Shown one piece after another: positions 1 to 9,261 of a DNA stretch of 64,000 nt. The position numbers and the translations under genes are program-made. Every line of letters starts with the position of its first letter. The stretch's first letter is position 1. The notes below the pieces were generated by a model. That model was not told the origin of the DNA and searched no databases. It worked only from the letters and a program-made list of their open reading frames with translations. Origin of the DNA: Flavobacteriaceae bacterium (lineage in GTDB: Bacteria > Bacteroidota > Bacteroidia > Flavobacteriales > Flavobacteriaceae); contig WUAI01000002.1 in assembly GCA_009827225.1 (NCBI GenBank), forward strand, positions 91,443 to 155,442. Reading direction: 5' to 3'.

Positions 1-1
1 T

Positions 2-2524
2 GACAAAACCGGCGGACTTTTAGCCGGGCCAACCGACCTGGGATCCTTTTTAGGATCAGGTAACAATAGCGGAGATCCTATTATTATGTACGATCACCTT
101 GCAGATCGCTATTTTGTTTCCCAGTTTGGACCGTCCTCGAATTCTTTGGTATTAGGTGTTTCTGAAACTCCTGATCCTACAGGTTCCTATTTTGTATACG
201 AATATATACTTGACGCCTTCCCGGATTATCCGCACTATTCAGTATGGCCAGACGGCTATTACCTTACTGCGAACAAGTTTTCAGGGAACACTACTTATGT
301 TCTTGAAAGAGATGTAATCCTTGCTGGAGGAGCTAATCCGCAAATTGTAGGGTTCAATCTACCTGGTGTGGTAGGGAACAGTAATACGGTATTTAGTCCG
401 GAACCTGCAAATTTAACAGGGACAACATTCCCAACAGATGTTCCCGGATACATCGTATATCTTCAGGATGACGGATGGTCTGGTGCTATTACGTTCGACC
501 ACTTGAAAGTATGGGAAATCGACGTGGATTGGGGAACAATCGGAAATTCAACCATATCACAACCTCTCGAAATCCCGGTGGATCCATTTGATTCGGTATT
601 TGCACCTTTCGGAACGGGAGATGTGAACCAGCCGGGTACGAGTCAGAAGATCGATATGATCGGCGGAATTATTTCCTATGCCGCAAATTATCGAAGCTTT
701 GGAACACATAATTCATGGGTCATCACCTTTAACGTGGACGTGGACGGCAATGACACTGCAGGTGTACGTTGGATCGAACTACGAAATGATTCCACCAACC
801 CATGGGATGTTTACCAGGAAGGAACTTATGCGCCTGCCGACGGAAACAGTCGTTTTATGGGAAGTGCTGCGATGGACGCCGCAGGAAATATTGGAATGGG
901 ATTCAATATTGCCAGTGGTTCTCTGCCTGCGGGTATTCGATATACCGGAAGGTTTGATGGAGATCCTTTAGGACAAATGACAGTTGCTGAAACTACCATC
1001 GTTGACGGAATTGGAGTACAAACCTTCAGTAACCGTTTTGGAGATTATTCTCACTTAACCATGGATCCGGACAACTTTACTTTCTGGTTCACGGCAGAGT
1101 ACTTTACCGCTAACAACAACTGGCAATCCAGGGTAGCGGCGTTTACTTTGTCGAGTGGATTTACCAATGATGTGGGAGTAAACAACATCATCCAGCCTAC
1201 GAATGGAATTCTAACCGCTACTGAAACTGTGGAGGTAAGCATTCGTAACTTTGGTTTAGCGGCCCAGTCCAATATTCCATTGGAACTTCGACTAGATGGA
1301 AATTTGATTGCTACTGAAACTTTCACGGGAACTGTGGATCCTAACGACGTTGCGAATTATACATTCACCGCTACCGTTGATCTTTCTACTTCAGGTCAAA
1401 CTTATGATATTGAAGTGACAAGTATGTTAGGAGGAGATGAGTTTGCAGCTAACGATTCATTCAGTAAAGAAGTAACTCACTTACTTGCTAATGATGTAGG
1501 AGCGATCGAGATCGCGAATCCGGACTCAGGTTCTGGGTTAGGTATGGAAACTGTTTCGGTTAATATTCGAAACTTCGGGGCATCGCCTCAATCAAACTTT
1601 GACGTACAGTACTCTATTAACGGAGGTACACCCGTGGTGGAGACTTTTGCCGGAACGATCAATTCCGAAGAAGAAGTGATTTACAATTTTACACAACAGG
1701 GAGATTTTAGCGCCTTAGGTTCTTATACGGTTGTGGCTTCAACATCACTAGGAAGTGACCAGGATAATACCAACGACGAAGTGACTAAAGTAGTAGATAA
1801 CGTACTGTGTCAACCTTCAATGGATTGCTCATTCGGGGATGGATTCCAATTATTTTCAGTTGAAGAGATCAACAACCCTTCCGGATGTGAAGGATATGCG
1901 GATTTCACCAATCTGGTAGCAACTTTCGAACCGGACACCACTTACGATTTAACCGTAACGACAGGTTATGGAGATCAGTTTGTAAGTGTATGGATCGATT
2001 TTAATGACGATTTCAACTTTACTCCGGACGAGTTGGTAGTAGATAATTATGAAATTGCCGACGGAGCAGGAGCAGGAACCTATACAGAAACCTTTGATTT
2101 GGTTGTACCTGCAACGGCGACAGTCGGGACACACACCATGAGAGCTAAAACCAACTGGAACGCGCCTGTACCCGCTGATCCTTGTGAAGAAACAACATAT
2201 GGAGAAACCGAAGATTATACGGCTGCTGTAGGAGATATTCTTAGTTTGAATGAAACAGACTTCGCGAGCTCTGAGATCCTTGTGAAAACCGCTCCAAACA
2301 ATCAGTTCGAAGTGTTATTCAACACCGGATATAACGGACCGGCTTATGCTGCTGTTTTCAATACATTAGGTCAGCAATTGAAGACTATTGATCTATCTAA
2401 GACGAATGAAAGTCAGTATTCGATCAACCTGGATATGTCATCTGCTTCCAGTGGAGTTTATTTCATCAGAATTGGGATGACCAATGGCAATCAATATAAG
2501 ACGGCGAAGATAATCGTGAATTAA
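2..2524 (+). CDS. T9SS-exported surface protein with CARDB-like and GEVED domains (5' end outside window)
   Basis: The reading frame is open from base 2, and residues encoded before the first ATG at 86 (DKTGG...GSGNN) match the middle of the neighbouring paralog, so the true start lies upstream of the window. The body is a large propeller-like secreted region shared with the next gene. It is followed by two CARDB-like beta-sandwich repeats (each starting near NDVG and containing E-V-x-I-R-N-F-G), then a GEVED-type domain (WIDFNDDFNF, ending GETEDYTA). A type A T9SS C-terminal sorting domain ends in KTAKIIVN. Known from the families: such proteins cross the outer membrane through the type IX system and are often anchored at the surface. 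No catalytic motif is recognised, so the role (adhesin or binding protein) is inference. Confidence 0.85.
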   Translation, partial: DKTGGLLAGPTDLGSFLGSGNNSGDPIIMYDHLADRYFVSQFGPSSNSLVLGVSETPDPTGSYFVYEYILDAFPDYPHYSVWPDGYYLTANKFSGNTTYVLERDVILAGGANPQIVGFNLPGVVGNSNTVFSPEPANLTGTTFPTDVPGYIVYLQDDGWSGAITFDHLKVWEIDVDWGTIGNSTISQPLEIPVDPFDSVFAPFGTGDVNQPGTSQKIDMIGGIISYAANYRSFGTHNSWVITFNVDVDGNDTAGVRWIELRNDSTNPWDVYQEGTYAPADGNSRFMGSAAMDAAGNIGMGFNIASGSLPAGIRYTGRFDGDPLGQMTVAETTIVDGIGVQTFSNRFGDYSHLTMDPDNFTFWFTAEYFTANNNWQSRVAAFTLSSGFTNDVGVNNIIQPTNGILTATETVEVSIRNFGLAAQSNIPLELRLDGNLIATETFTGTVDPNDVANYTFTATVDLSTSGQTYDIEVTSMLGGDEFAANDSFSKEVTHLLANDVGAIEIANPDSGSGLGMETVSVNIRNFGASPQSNFDVQYSINGGTPVVETFAGTINSEEEVIYNFTQQGDFSALGSYTVVASTSLGSDQDNTNDEVTKVVDNVLCQPSMDCSFGDGFQLFSVEEINNPSGCEGYADFTNLVATFEPDTTYDLTVTTGYGDQFVSVWIDFNDDFNFTPDELVVDNYEIADGAGAGTYTETFDLVVPATATVGTHTMRAKTNWNAPVPADPCEETTYGETEDYTAAVGDILSLNETDFASSEILVKTAPNNQFEVLFNTGYNGPAYAAVFNTLGQQLKTIDLSKTNESQYSINLDMSSASSGVYFIRIGMTNGNQYKTAKIIVN

Positions 2525-2543
2525 ACGATTTCATTGATATTAT

Positions 2544-2570
2544 AAAAGGCAGCCATCGGCTGCCTTTTTT
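2544..2570 (+). terminator. Rho-independent terminator after first T9SS gene
   Basis: A perfect 7-bp stem GGCAGCC/GGCTGCC (2548-2554 with 2558-2564) with a 3-nt loop is flanked by AAAA and a run of six T. It lies about 20 bases after the stop codon and separates the two tandem paralogs into different transcripts. Confidence 0.85.
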
Positions 2571-2642
2571 ATTAAATTCTTATTTAATCGTTCCGAAATC
2601 TGCACAATAATCAATATCTTGTACCCTTAAAAAAGTAATCCG

Positions 2643-4805
2643 ATGAAAAAACTATTTACCTTACTTGCGCTTGGAATTCTTTGTTCCTTTTATGCGCAGG
2701 CTCAAACTGAATTTCCACCTGTCCTGGTATCCGAAGGAGTTTTCCTTGGAGAAACCATTCCTTTACGGGATATGCCCGTAACTGAAAACTGGGAAGGTGA
2801 CCCACAGGATGCCTTTGAAATACCTCAATCTGTGCGTATTAATGGAAGACAGAAAACCAACGCTCTTCCGATTGGCCCTGACCCACTAGCACAAACCGAA
2901 CCACCTTATAGAGATCCTGCCAACCTAATCGTTGATTGGGAAGGAGCAGATATCGGTGAATCCGGTGGATTTATTCCTCCAGATCCTTCAGGTGCAGCAG
3001 GACCTAACCACTACGTGCATGCCGTGAACGTACGTGTAAAAATATTTGATAAGACGGGTACACTACTTCTTGGACCTGTTTCTTTAGCAGCATTCCTTGG
3101 AAGCGGTAATAATGATGGAGACCCTATTGTTATGTACGACCAGCTGGCGGATCGTTTCTTTGTAAGTCAGTTCCGAGTATCTGATAATGCATTGATTATC
3201 GGTGTTTCAACGACTCCCGATCCAACAGGAACTTATTATGTGTATGAATATCCGTTGAGTACCTTCCCGGATTATCCTCACTATACAGTATGGCCTGATG
3301 GTTATTACCTAACAGCCAACAAAGGAGGTTTGAACACTTATGTGTTTGAGCGTGATGAAATGCTCATTGGAGGTCCTAGCCCTAGTTTCCGAGGATTCAA
3401 CCTTCCGGGTGTTGTAGGTGCACCGGCGCACGTTTTTAGCCCGGAGCCTGCAAACTTATTGGGTACCGACTTTATTCCAGGAGCTCCTGGTTATATCGTT
3501 TATCTTCAGGATGACGCCTGGGGAGGAGTGTCCGAAGATCATGTCAAAGTTTGGGAAATCACCATAGACTGGGACGGAGTAAGTACCATTTCTCAGCCAC
3601 AGGAAATTCCATTAGACCCATTTGATAGCCAGTTCCAGGCTTTTGGAACAGGAGATATTTTCCAACCGGGTACCGGACAAAGAATTGACAGCCAACAGAA
3701 GATCATTTCTTATATGGCGAATTACAGAAGTTTCCCGACCCATAATTCTTTCGTGTTTACGTTCAATGTTGATATCGATGGAAACGACACTTCAGGTGTT
3801 CGTTGGGTAGAATTACGTAATACGGGAACCGATCCTTGGACTGTTTTCCAGCAAGGAACCTGGACGATAGCAGATGGTGAAAGCCGTTTCTGTAGTAGTT
3901 CTTCTATTGATGAAGAAGGAAACATCGGCTTGGCTTATAACTTAGGTAGTAGCTCTACACCTGCAGCGATTCGCTTTACAGGTCGTATGGAAGGAGATCC
4001 ACTTGGAACAATGACCTTCCCTGAGACTACAATCATTGATGGACCCGGAATTCAAACATTCAGTAACCGTTTTGGAGATTATGCTCAAATGACCATGGAT
4101 ATTAATAACCGTACCTTCTGGCATACGGCTCAATATTTCCAGGCCACAAACTCATGGGCAACTCGAATTGGAGCCTTCCAGTTCATCACAGACAAAACGG
4201 ATGATGTAGGAGTTTATAATTTTGTAACTCCTGGTTTTGCCGGTCCTTATACGGCATCTGAAGCTGTAGAGGTATCTCTCTTCAACTATGGAACAGATCC
4301 TCAGTCTAATTTCGATATTGAATTATTAGTGGATGGTTCTGTGGTTGCTACGGAAACGTTTACAGGAACTATCGCTGCGAATAGTTCTGATACGTTTACT
4401 TTCAGTGCCACCATCGACTTGTCTACTTCCGGTCAGGTGTATACCGTGGAAGCGAGAACGGCGCTATCTGGTGATGAGTATCCTGATAACGACGAGTATA
4501 AAAGAGATTTCTCTTTCGGAGAGATCCTGGCTACTGAAGGCAATGTGTTTGCTGAAAGAAATCTTCTAGTGTATCCGGTTGAGGATAAGAACTACGAGAT
4601 TATGTATTCCACTCCTGACAACTTTGGTGATGTAACTTATAAGGTGTATAGTATCACCGGACAAGCCATCAGCAATGGTAAGATGTTGGCGCAAAGCAAT
4701 GGCTACAAAGCTGTTGTGGATATGAATGTTGCCGCAAGAGGAGTTTACATATTTGAAGTTTCTAACGGAGCCAATAAAGTGAGTAAGAAGCTATTGGTGA
4801 AGTAA
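2643..4805 (+). CDS. T9SS-exported surface protein, tandem paralog of preceding gene
   Basis: A 720-residue protein with a classical signal peptide (MKKLFTLLALGILCSFYAQAQ). The long N-terminal region aligns over most of its length with the preceding gene; shared blocks include GDPIVMYDQLADRFFVSQF, FPDYPHYTVWPDGYYLTANK and FSNRFGDYAQMTMD. One CARDB-like repeat follows (DDVGVYNFVTPGF onward, about residues 520-630), then a type A T9SS sorting domain ending KVSKKLLVK. Compared with its neighbour it lacks the second CARDB repeat and the GEVED domain. It has no recognised enzyme motif. A weak promoter-like TATCTTG lies at 2615-2621. It is inferred to be a cell-surface or secreted binding protein produced by tandem duplication. 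Confidence 0.88.
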   Translation: MKKLFTLLALGILCSFYAQAQTEFPPVLVSEGVFLGETIPLRDMPVTENWEGDPQDAFEIPQSVRINGRQKTNALPIGPDPLAQTEPPYRDPANLIVDWEGADIGESGGFIPPDPSGAAGPNHYVHAVNVRVKIFDKTGTLLLGPVSLAAFLGSGNNDGDPIVMYDQLADRFFVSQFRVSDNALIIGVSTTPDPTGTYYVYEYPLSTFPDYPHYTVWPDGYYLTANKGGLNTYVFERDEMLIGGPSPSFRGFNLPGVVGAPAHVFSPEPANLLGTDFIPGAPGYIVYLQDDAWGGVSEDHVKVWEITIDWDGVSTISQPQEIPLDPFDSQFQAFGTGDIFQPGTGQRIDSQQKIISYMANYRSFPTHNSFVFTFNVDIDGNDTSGVRWVELRNTGTDPWTVFQQGTWTIADGESRFCSSSSIDEEGNIGLAYNLGSSSTPAAIRFTGRMEGDPLGTMTFPETTIIDGPGIQTFSNRFGDYAQMTMDINNRTFWHTAQYFQATNSWATRIGAFQFITDKTDDVGVYNFVTPGFAGPYTASEAVEVSLFNYGTDPQSNFDIELLVDGSVVATETFTGTIAANSSDTFTFSATIDLSTSGQVYTVEARTALSGDEYPDNDEYKRDFSFGEILATEGNVFAERNLLVYPVEDKNYEIMYSTPDNFGDVTYKVYSITGQAISNGKMLAQSNGYKAVVDMNVAARGVYIFEVSNGANKVSKKLLVK

Positions 4806-4825
4806 TCATATAATATTTCAAAAAT

Positions 4826-4851
4826 AAAAAGCGGGCATTGCCCGCTTTTTT
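4826..4851. terminator. Bidirectional terminator between convergent genes
   Basis: AAAAA, then stem GCGGGC/GCCCGC around an ATT loop (4831-4845), then TTTTT. The symmetry gives a U-tract on both strands. On the minus strand it begins right at the stop codon of the endonuclease gene. Confidence 0.85.
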
Positions 4852-5908
4852 ATTGTATGATTATTTTTTGAACACTGCTTTTATTTCCAGAAGTGAATTT
4901 GAAAAAGTAGAGGCCGGAACTCAATCCGGAGACATCTATTTTTTGTAGAGGTTCTTCAAATGTATCACGGTAAATAACATTTCCGAAATTACCGTAGATC
5001 TCATAATAGTCGATAGTCATCCCAGTTCGAAGATAGATATAATCCCGGGCAGGATTTGGTTCAAATTTTACCGCTAAGTTGTTGTTATTATCTTCAATAG
5101 AAAAGAAATTCCAACGATCTTCCGCCGCGGGTCCTCCCCAGATAATCGTGGCGAGATATGGATTATCAATAAACGGGTTGCGATTTCCGTAAACACCCTC
5201 CAAATGAGGATTGCGCTGATCTTCAAAATCACTCACCGGGTCATCCACATTCCACTGGAGAAATAGCTGTAGCATATCGGTACTGCCCTGAAGCGGTCCG
5301 GTTCCATTCAAGGATGGCAAACAACGGTCTCCATAGCGAGTAAACATATACATCATCATTCGCGCCACATCTCCTTTCCATTCGTCTCCAGGGTACCAGT
5401 TACCGCTGCCTACATTACCGGCATTTCCACTTCCTGACGCAAGCTTTTTGTTGCCTTTGTTATTGTTCATTTGTTGATCTGCAGGACGAACATTGTGCGG
5501 ATCGGCGGCAATACCGATGGTGCTATTATCGGCATTTCCCATAGGCGGATTTGCATTTCCACGTGCGAATACATGCTCGCGATTATATTCACACACTAAA
5601 CCGCCAAAATCGTCTTTGTCACGGGATCTGTCGGTCGTGCAATTTCCGTCCCCATCGTTATATCCATAGGCCAATAGAAGGTTATTGAAATTGGACGGAT
5701 CCTCATCAGTTATTTTCACCGTATCTCGTATATCTCCATAGGTGAAATTCGCATTCGACACACTGATTTTTTGCTGAAGTTCCAAATATAAATCTTCACC
5801 TGTCAGGTTGAGATTGACATCGTCGTAATAAGCCTGTTGGGCAGATACAGATGTAAAGAGTAATAAAAAGGTGAGGAGGGTAAGTTTGTGTAGCATGCGG
5901 TTAGTCAT
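4850..5908 (-). CDS. Secreted endonuclease I family nuclease with T9SS sorting domain
   Basis: A 352-residue extracellular nuclease of the endonuclease I (EndA/NucM, His-Me finger) family. Seen: a signal peptide (cleavage likely after VSAQ); the catalytic block CEYNREHVFARG with R110-E111-H112; the following DPHNVRP (H138) and NNNKGN segments; the GDEWKGDVARMMMYMFTRY block; and a C-terminal type A T9SS domain (VKFEPNPARDYIYLR onward). Family knowledge: these enzymes degrade DNA and sometimes RNA non-specifically outside the cell. The start at 5908 overlaps the upstream rsmB-like gene by 8 bases; the alternative Met5 at 5896 would begin just after that gene's stop and also gives a good signal peptide. 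Confidence 0.9.
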   Translation of the reverse strand: MTNRMLHKLTLLTFLLLFTSVSAQQAYYDDVNLNLTGEDLYLELQQKISVSNANFTYGDIRDTVKITDEDPSNFNNLLLAYGYNDGDGNCTTDRSRDKDDFGGLVCEYNREHVFARGNANPPMGNADNSTIGIAADPHNVRPADQQMNNNKGNKKLASGSGNAGNVGSGNWYPGDEWKGDVARMMMYMFTRYGDRCLPSLNGTGPLQGSTDMLQLFLQWNVDDPVSDFEDQRNPHLEGVYGNRNPFIDNPYLATIIWGGPAAEDRWNFFSIEDNNNNLAVKFEPNPARDYIYLRTGMTIDYYEIYGNFGNVIYRDTFEEPLQKIDVSGLSSGLYFFKFTSGNKSSVQKIIIQ

Positions 5909-7112
5909 TTCGCTTTAATAACGCCATATAAAAGCCGTCGAAACCAGATTTATGAGGCGATACGATTTCTTCTTCAAGCAATGTAAACTCTTTTCCTGAA
6001 TCGCGGGTTAAAAAATCTTTAATTTGTTGTTCATTTTCGGCAGGAAGAATAGAACAGGTGGCATATACTAATTCACCGCCCGGCTTTACCATCCTGGAAT
6101 ACGAATCCAGAAGTTCTTTTTGAGTTTGAACAATTTCATCAACGAAATCAGGTTTAAGTTTCCACTTGGTATCCGGATTGCGCTTTAATACACCCAGTCC
6201 GGTGCAAGGAGCATCAATCAGTACCTTATCGGCTTTGTTAAGTAGTTTCTTTATAGTCTTTGATGACTCGATCAATCGGGTTTCTATGTTATGGATTCCG
6301 TTTCTTCGAGCGCGTCGTTTCAATTCCTGAAGTTTATTGTCGTAAATATCCAAGGCGATTACCTGACCCTTGTTCTCCATAAGAGTTGCTATATGCAGAC
6401 TCTTTCCACCGGCACCGGCACAGGCATCTACAATGCGCATCCCGGGCTCCGGACTTAAAAGCTGAGTTACTTTTTGTGAGGAGGCGTCCTGAACTTCGAA
6501 CCAACCGTCTTTAAATGCCTTGGTGGTAAAAACATTGGCTCTTTCAACAAGCTTTAGTGCGGTTGGGTATCCTTTAATAGTTTCCGTTTCAATATTTTCT
6601 GAGGCCAGAGCATCCTGTACGTCTTTCACACTGGTCTTAAGCGTATTTACCCTTAAAATAACATCGGCCAATTGATTTAAAGCCTTCAATTCCAATTCCC
6701 ATCGTTTACCTAGTGCTTCCTTACCCAGTTCGTCCAACCAATCGGGAATAGACTCCCGTACCCTTCTAATCTTCGAAAGTTCATCAAATCTTCCTTTGAT
6801 CTTTCGTGTAGGCGTGCCTTCAAACTGTGGCCAATCGGGTAATTTGATGCCTCTCAAAGTCGCCCAAACCACAAAAATTCGGAATAAATTAGACCGATCG
6901 AATGGCTCTTTGACTTCAGCGATTTCGGCATATAATCTTTTCCATCGAACAATATCGTAGGTAGTTTCCGCAATAAAACTTCGATCGCGAGACCCCCAAC
7001 GCTTATCACGCTTCAAAGTCTGCTTCAAAACTTTATCGGCCTTCTTATTTTGATTAAAAATTAAATGAAGGGAATCGATGGTTGCAAAAACCAGATTACG
7101 ATGTAGTCTCAT
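5901..7112 (-). CDS. RsmB/Nop2-type 16S rRNA (cytosine-C5) methyltransferase
   Basis: A cytoplasmic SAM-dependent RNA m5C methyltransferase of the NOL1/NOP2/Sun family. Seen: SAM-binding DACAGAGGKSLHIA; motif IV DAPCTGLGVLKRNPDTKW with the releasing cysteine; motif VI YATCSILPAENEQQ with the catalytic cysteine. The N-terminal part (KRDKRWGSRDRSFIAETTYDIVRWKR) is typical of flavobacterial homologs. The frame stays open up to 7172, but family members start MRLHRNL, which is the ATG at 7112, and a good -7 box (TACCTTTG) lies between the two starts, so 7112 is preferred. The downstream nuclease gene overlaps its 3' end. The exact substrate base is inferred from the family. Confidence 0.88.
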   Translation of the reverse strand: MRLHRNLVFATIDSLHLIFNQNKKADKVLKQTLKRDKRWGSRDRSFIAETTYDIVRWKRLYAEIAEVKEPFDRSNLFRIFVVWATLRGIKLPDWPQFEGTPTRKIKGRFDELSKIRRVRESIPDWLDELGKEALGKRWELELKALNQLADVILRVNTLKTSVKDVQDALASENIETETIKGYPTALKLVERANVFTTKAFKDGWFEVQDASSQKVTQLLSPEPGMRIVDACAGAGGKSLHIATLMENKGQVIALDIYDNKLQELKRRARRNGIHNIETRLIESSKTIKKLLNKADKVLIDAPCTGLGVLKRNPDTKWKLKPDFVDEIVQTQKELLDSYSRMVKPGGELVYATCSILPAENEQQIKDFLTRDSGKEFTLLEEEIVSPHKSGFDGFYMALLKRND

Positions 7113-7129
7113 ATACTGAAAATAGGCTG

Positions 7130-7137
7130 CAAAGGTA
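7130..7137 (-). promoter_or_regulatory. -7 promoter box for the RsmB-like gene
   Basis: TACCTTTG read on the minus strand matches the Bacteroidota -7 consensus TAnnTTTG exactly, 17 bases before the preferred ATG at 7112. No good -33 TTTG is visible at the usual distance. It supports choosing the downstream start codon. Confidence 0.45.
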
Positions 7138-7160
7138 GTATTCTCATTAATTGTTTTAAT

Positions 7161-7168
7161 TACATTTG
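7161..7168 (+). promoter_or_regulatory. -7 promoter box for the BNR lipoprotein gene
   Basis: TACATTTG matches TAnnTTTG. It ends 13 bases before the ATG at 7182, implying a very short 5' leader. It is back-to-back with the divergent box at 7130-7137. Confidence 0.45.
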
Positions 7169-7181
7169 CCAAAATATATTT

Positions 7182-8222
7182 ATGAGAATAATTTTCGCCA
7201 TCCTTCTTCTGTGCGGGCTTGTCGCGTGCAATACAAACCCCTCCAGAACATTTTCTGAAGTTGAGATAAGTGATGTATTTAATGATAGTCTTAGCATTCG
7301 GGCTATTTCTCCGATTGATGAGAACAGAGTGTGGTTTGCCGCTAATAAGGGAATTGTTGGATTGATCGATGAGTCAGTTCCAAAATTAGCCACGGTAAAA
7401 TATGAAGATTCATTGCTTCATTTTAGATCAATAGCTCAAACCAGTGAATCTGTTTTTGTGATGAGCATTGGTACTCCGGGGGTACTTTATAAGATCGGAT
7501 TTGATGGGAAAGAGGCTACCAATATCGAGGAGGTATATGTTGAAAAGGGTGAGAAAGTTTTTTATGATGCCATGGCCTTTTGGAATGACGAAGAGGGCAT
7601 TGCCATGGGAGATCCTGTTGATAACTGTTTGTCCGTGATTATCACCAGAGATGGAGGCGATCACTGGGAGAAGGTGCCTTGCTCGGCATTGCCTGAAACC
7701 GAAAGTGGGGAGGCCGGATTTGCGGCCAGTAATTCCAATATTTCTGTGATCAATGATCATGTATGGATAGTTTCCGGAGGAAAAAGAGCCCGGGTTTTTT
7801 ACTCAGCTGATAAGGGCTTGAGTTGGGAAGTATTTGAAACTCCGATCATCCAAGGTGGAGCAATGACCGGTATTTACAGCGTTGATTTTTTTGATGAGAA
7901 TAATGGGGTCATATTTGGTGGGAACTGGGAAGAAAAGGATTTCAATGAAGGAAATAAAGCGGTCTCCAGTGATGGAGGACGAACCTGGGAGTTGATAAGC
8001 AATGGAGAAGGACCGGGTTACCGATCGTCCGTTCGGTACGTTCCGGGATCCAACGGAAAATCCATGGTTGCTGTGGGTTCTCCCGGAATTTCCTATACCG
8101 ATGATGGAGGAGATTCCTGGCAGGAGCTTTCCTCCGAAGGTTTTTATGCCATAGAATTTGTAAACGATACCGTGGCATTTGCCAGTGGACGTTACCGTAT
8201 TTCGAAGTTAATTTTTAAGTAA
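7182..8222 (+). CDS. BNR/YCF48-like beta-propeller lipoprotein
   Basis: A 346-residue predicted lipoprotein: signal MRIIFAILLLCGLVAC with lipobox cysteine C16, so probably anchored on the periplasmic or outer face. At least four Asp-box (BNR) motifs S/T-x-D-x-G-x-x-W are visible: TRDGGDHW (about 145), SADKGLSW (198), SSDGGRTW (252) and TDDGGDSW (296), the hallmark of sialidase-like or YCF48-like six/seven-bladed propellers. Homologs in flavobacteria are often labelled oxidoreductase without evidence; no cofactor motif is present here. The sulfotransferase gene follows after 5 bases, so the two are probably co-transcribed. The ligand is unknown. Confidence 0.85.
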   Translation: MRIIFAILLLCGLVACNTNPSRTFSEVEISDVFNDSLSIRAISPIDENRVWFAANKGIVGLIDESVPKLATVKYEDSLLHFRSIAQTSESVFVMSIGTPGVLYKIGFDGKEATNIEEVYVEKGEKVFYDAMAFWNDEEGIAMGDPVDNCLSVIITRDGGDHWEKVPCSALPETESGEAGFAASNSNISVINDHVWIVSGGKRARVFYSADKGLSWEVFETPIIQGGAMTGIYSVDFFDENNGVIFGGNWEEKDFNEGNKAVSSDGGRTWELISNGEGPGYRSSVRYVPGSNGKSMVAVGSPGISYTDDGGDSWQELSSEGFYAIEFVNDTVAFASGRYRISKLIFK

Positions 8223-8227
8223 GTCGG

Positions 8228-9211
8228 GTGGATCACGATCAAAATAAATGGATTTCTAAGGAGCCGGATCGGCTTCCAGATTTCATTATTGGGGGTGCTA
8301 TGAAATCGGGTACTTCGACCTTACATGCAATCCTGGACAGGCATCCGGATGTGTATATTCCCAAGGATGAAATTGGATTCCTGGATTGTGACAATATCAA
8401 TGAGCACTTCGATTTTAGCTTTTATGACAAAGGCAAGAGGACATGGACATCACAACAAATGGATTCTGATCCTGAAAAGATGTGGGATTGGTATTTGTCC
8501 AAATTCAATGGGGGAGAAGGAAAGATTTGCGGAGAAGATTCTACCAGCTACCTGGCGTCACCAACAGTCGCACAACGAATCGCCATTCAGAAGAAACCCA
8601 TTAAAATTGTCTTTATTTTAAGACAACCTTCACGCAGAACGTATTCTCATTATTATCATCTGCTACGCGCAGGAATTGTTTCGACTACTTTTGAAGATAC
8701 CATACAGTTCAATCCGCACCTCGTGATCAATCGGAGTCTTTATCTGAAGCAATTAAAAGCTTACTATGACATACTCCCCAGGGAGCAGATCAAAGTGATT
8801 CTTTTTGAGGATTTGGTGACCCATCCAAAGGAAGTAGTAAAAGAGGTCTGTGAATTTCTTTCGATCGACACCAGCAAGTTTAGCGAAGGGGATTTCAGCC
8901 TTCATGCCAACAAAGCCAAACTACCGTTGTTTCCGTGGTTGCAACGATTCAAGAATAGACATTTTCGTAGCTACGGAAATTCCTTTTATCTGGATTCATT
9001 GCCAAATAAAGCACCCGGACGTTTCAGGTCCAGAGCACTATTTGCAAAAATTGTAACACGACTGTTCAAATTGATCAATCCCTTGGTGGAGAAGAAACCC
9101 AAGGCCATGCGTCCGGAGACCAAAGCATTTCTGGACTCCTATTTCAAAACGGAACTGGAAGGACTCGATACATTGATCGGTCAAGCTGCATTTCAGAAAT
9201 GGTTTCAATAA
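8228..9211 (+). CDS. PAPS-dependent sulfotransferase family protein
   Basis: A 327-residue cytosolic-type sulfotransferase (Sulfotransfer_1 fold) that would transfer sulfate from PAPS to an alcohol or amine acceptor. Seen: the 5'-phosphosulfate loop FIIGGAMKSGTST (K26) near the N terminus; the 3'-phosphate-binding block VFILRQPSRRTYSHYYH (R132, S140); and LFEDLVTHPKEVVKEVCEFL, typical of the family. The start is GTG at 8228, 5 bases after the previous stop. The first ATG (8300) would cut into the PAPS loop, so GTG is required. The acceptor cannot be read from the sequence; a surface polysaccharide or lipid is possible. No PAPS-synthesis gene is in the window. Confidence 0.87.
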   Translation: MDHDQNKWISKEPDRLPDFIIGGAMKSGTSTLHAILDRHPDVYIPKDEIGFLDCDNINEHFDFSFYDKGKRTWTSQQMDSDPEKMWDWYLSKFNGGEGKICGEDSTSYLASPTVAQRIAIQKKPIKIVFILRQPSRRTYSHYYHLLRAGIVSTTFEDTIQFNPHLVINRSLYLKQLKAYYDILPREQIKVILFEDLVTHPKEVVKEVCEFLSIDTSKFSEGDFSLHANKAKLPLFPWLQRFKNRHFRSYGNSFYLDSLPNKAPGRFRSRALFAKIVTRLFKLINPLVEKKPKAMRPETKAFLDSYFKTELEGLDTLIGQAAFQKWFQ

Positions 9212-9233
9212 AAAAGGGCATCCGAAGATGCCC
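9210..9233 (-). terminator. Terminator of the ECF/anti-sigma operon
   Basis: Read on the minus strand: GGGCATC-TTCG-GATGCCC followed by six T, i.e. a 7-bp stem capped by a stable UUCG tetraloop. It lies 28 bases after the stop of the Spy/CpxP-like gene and overlaps the stop codon of the convergent sulfotransferase. Confidence 0.85.
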
Positions 9234-9261
9234 AAACAAAACTAACAAACTCAATACTTAA

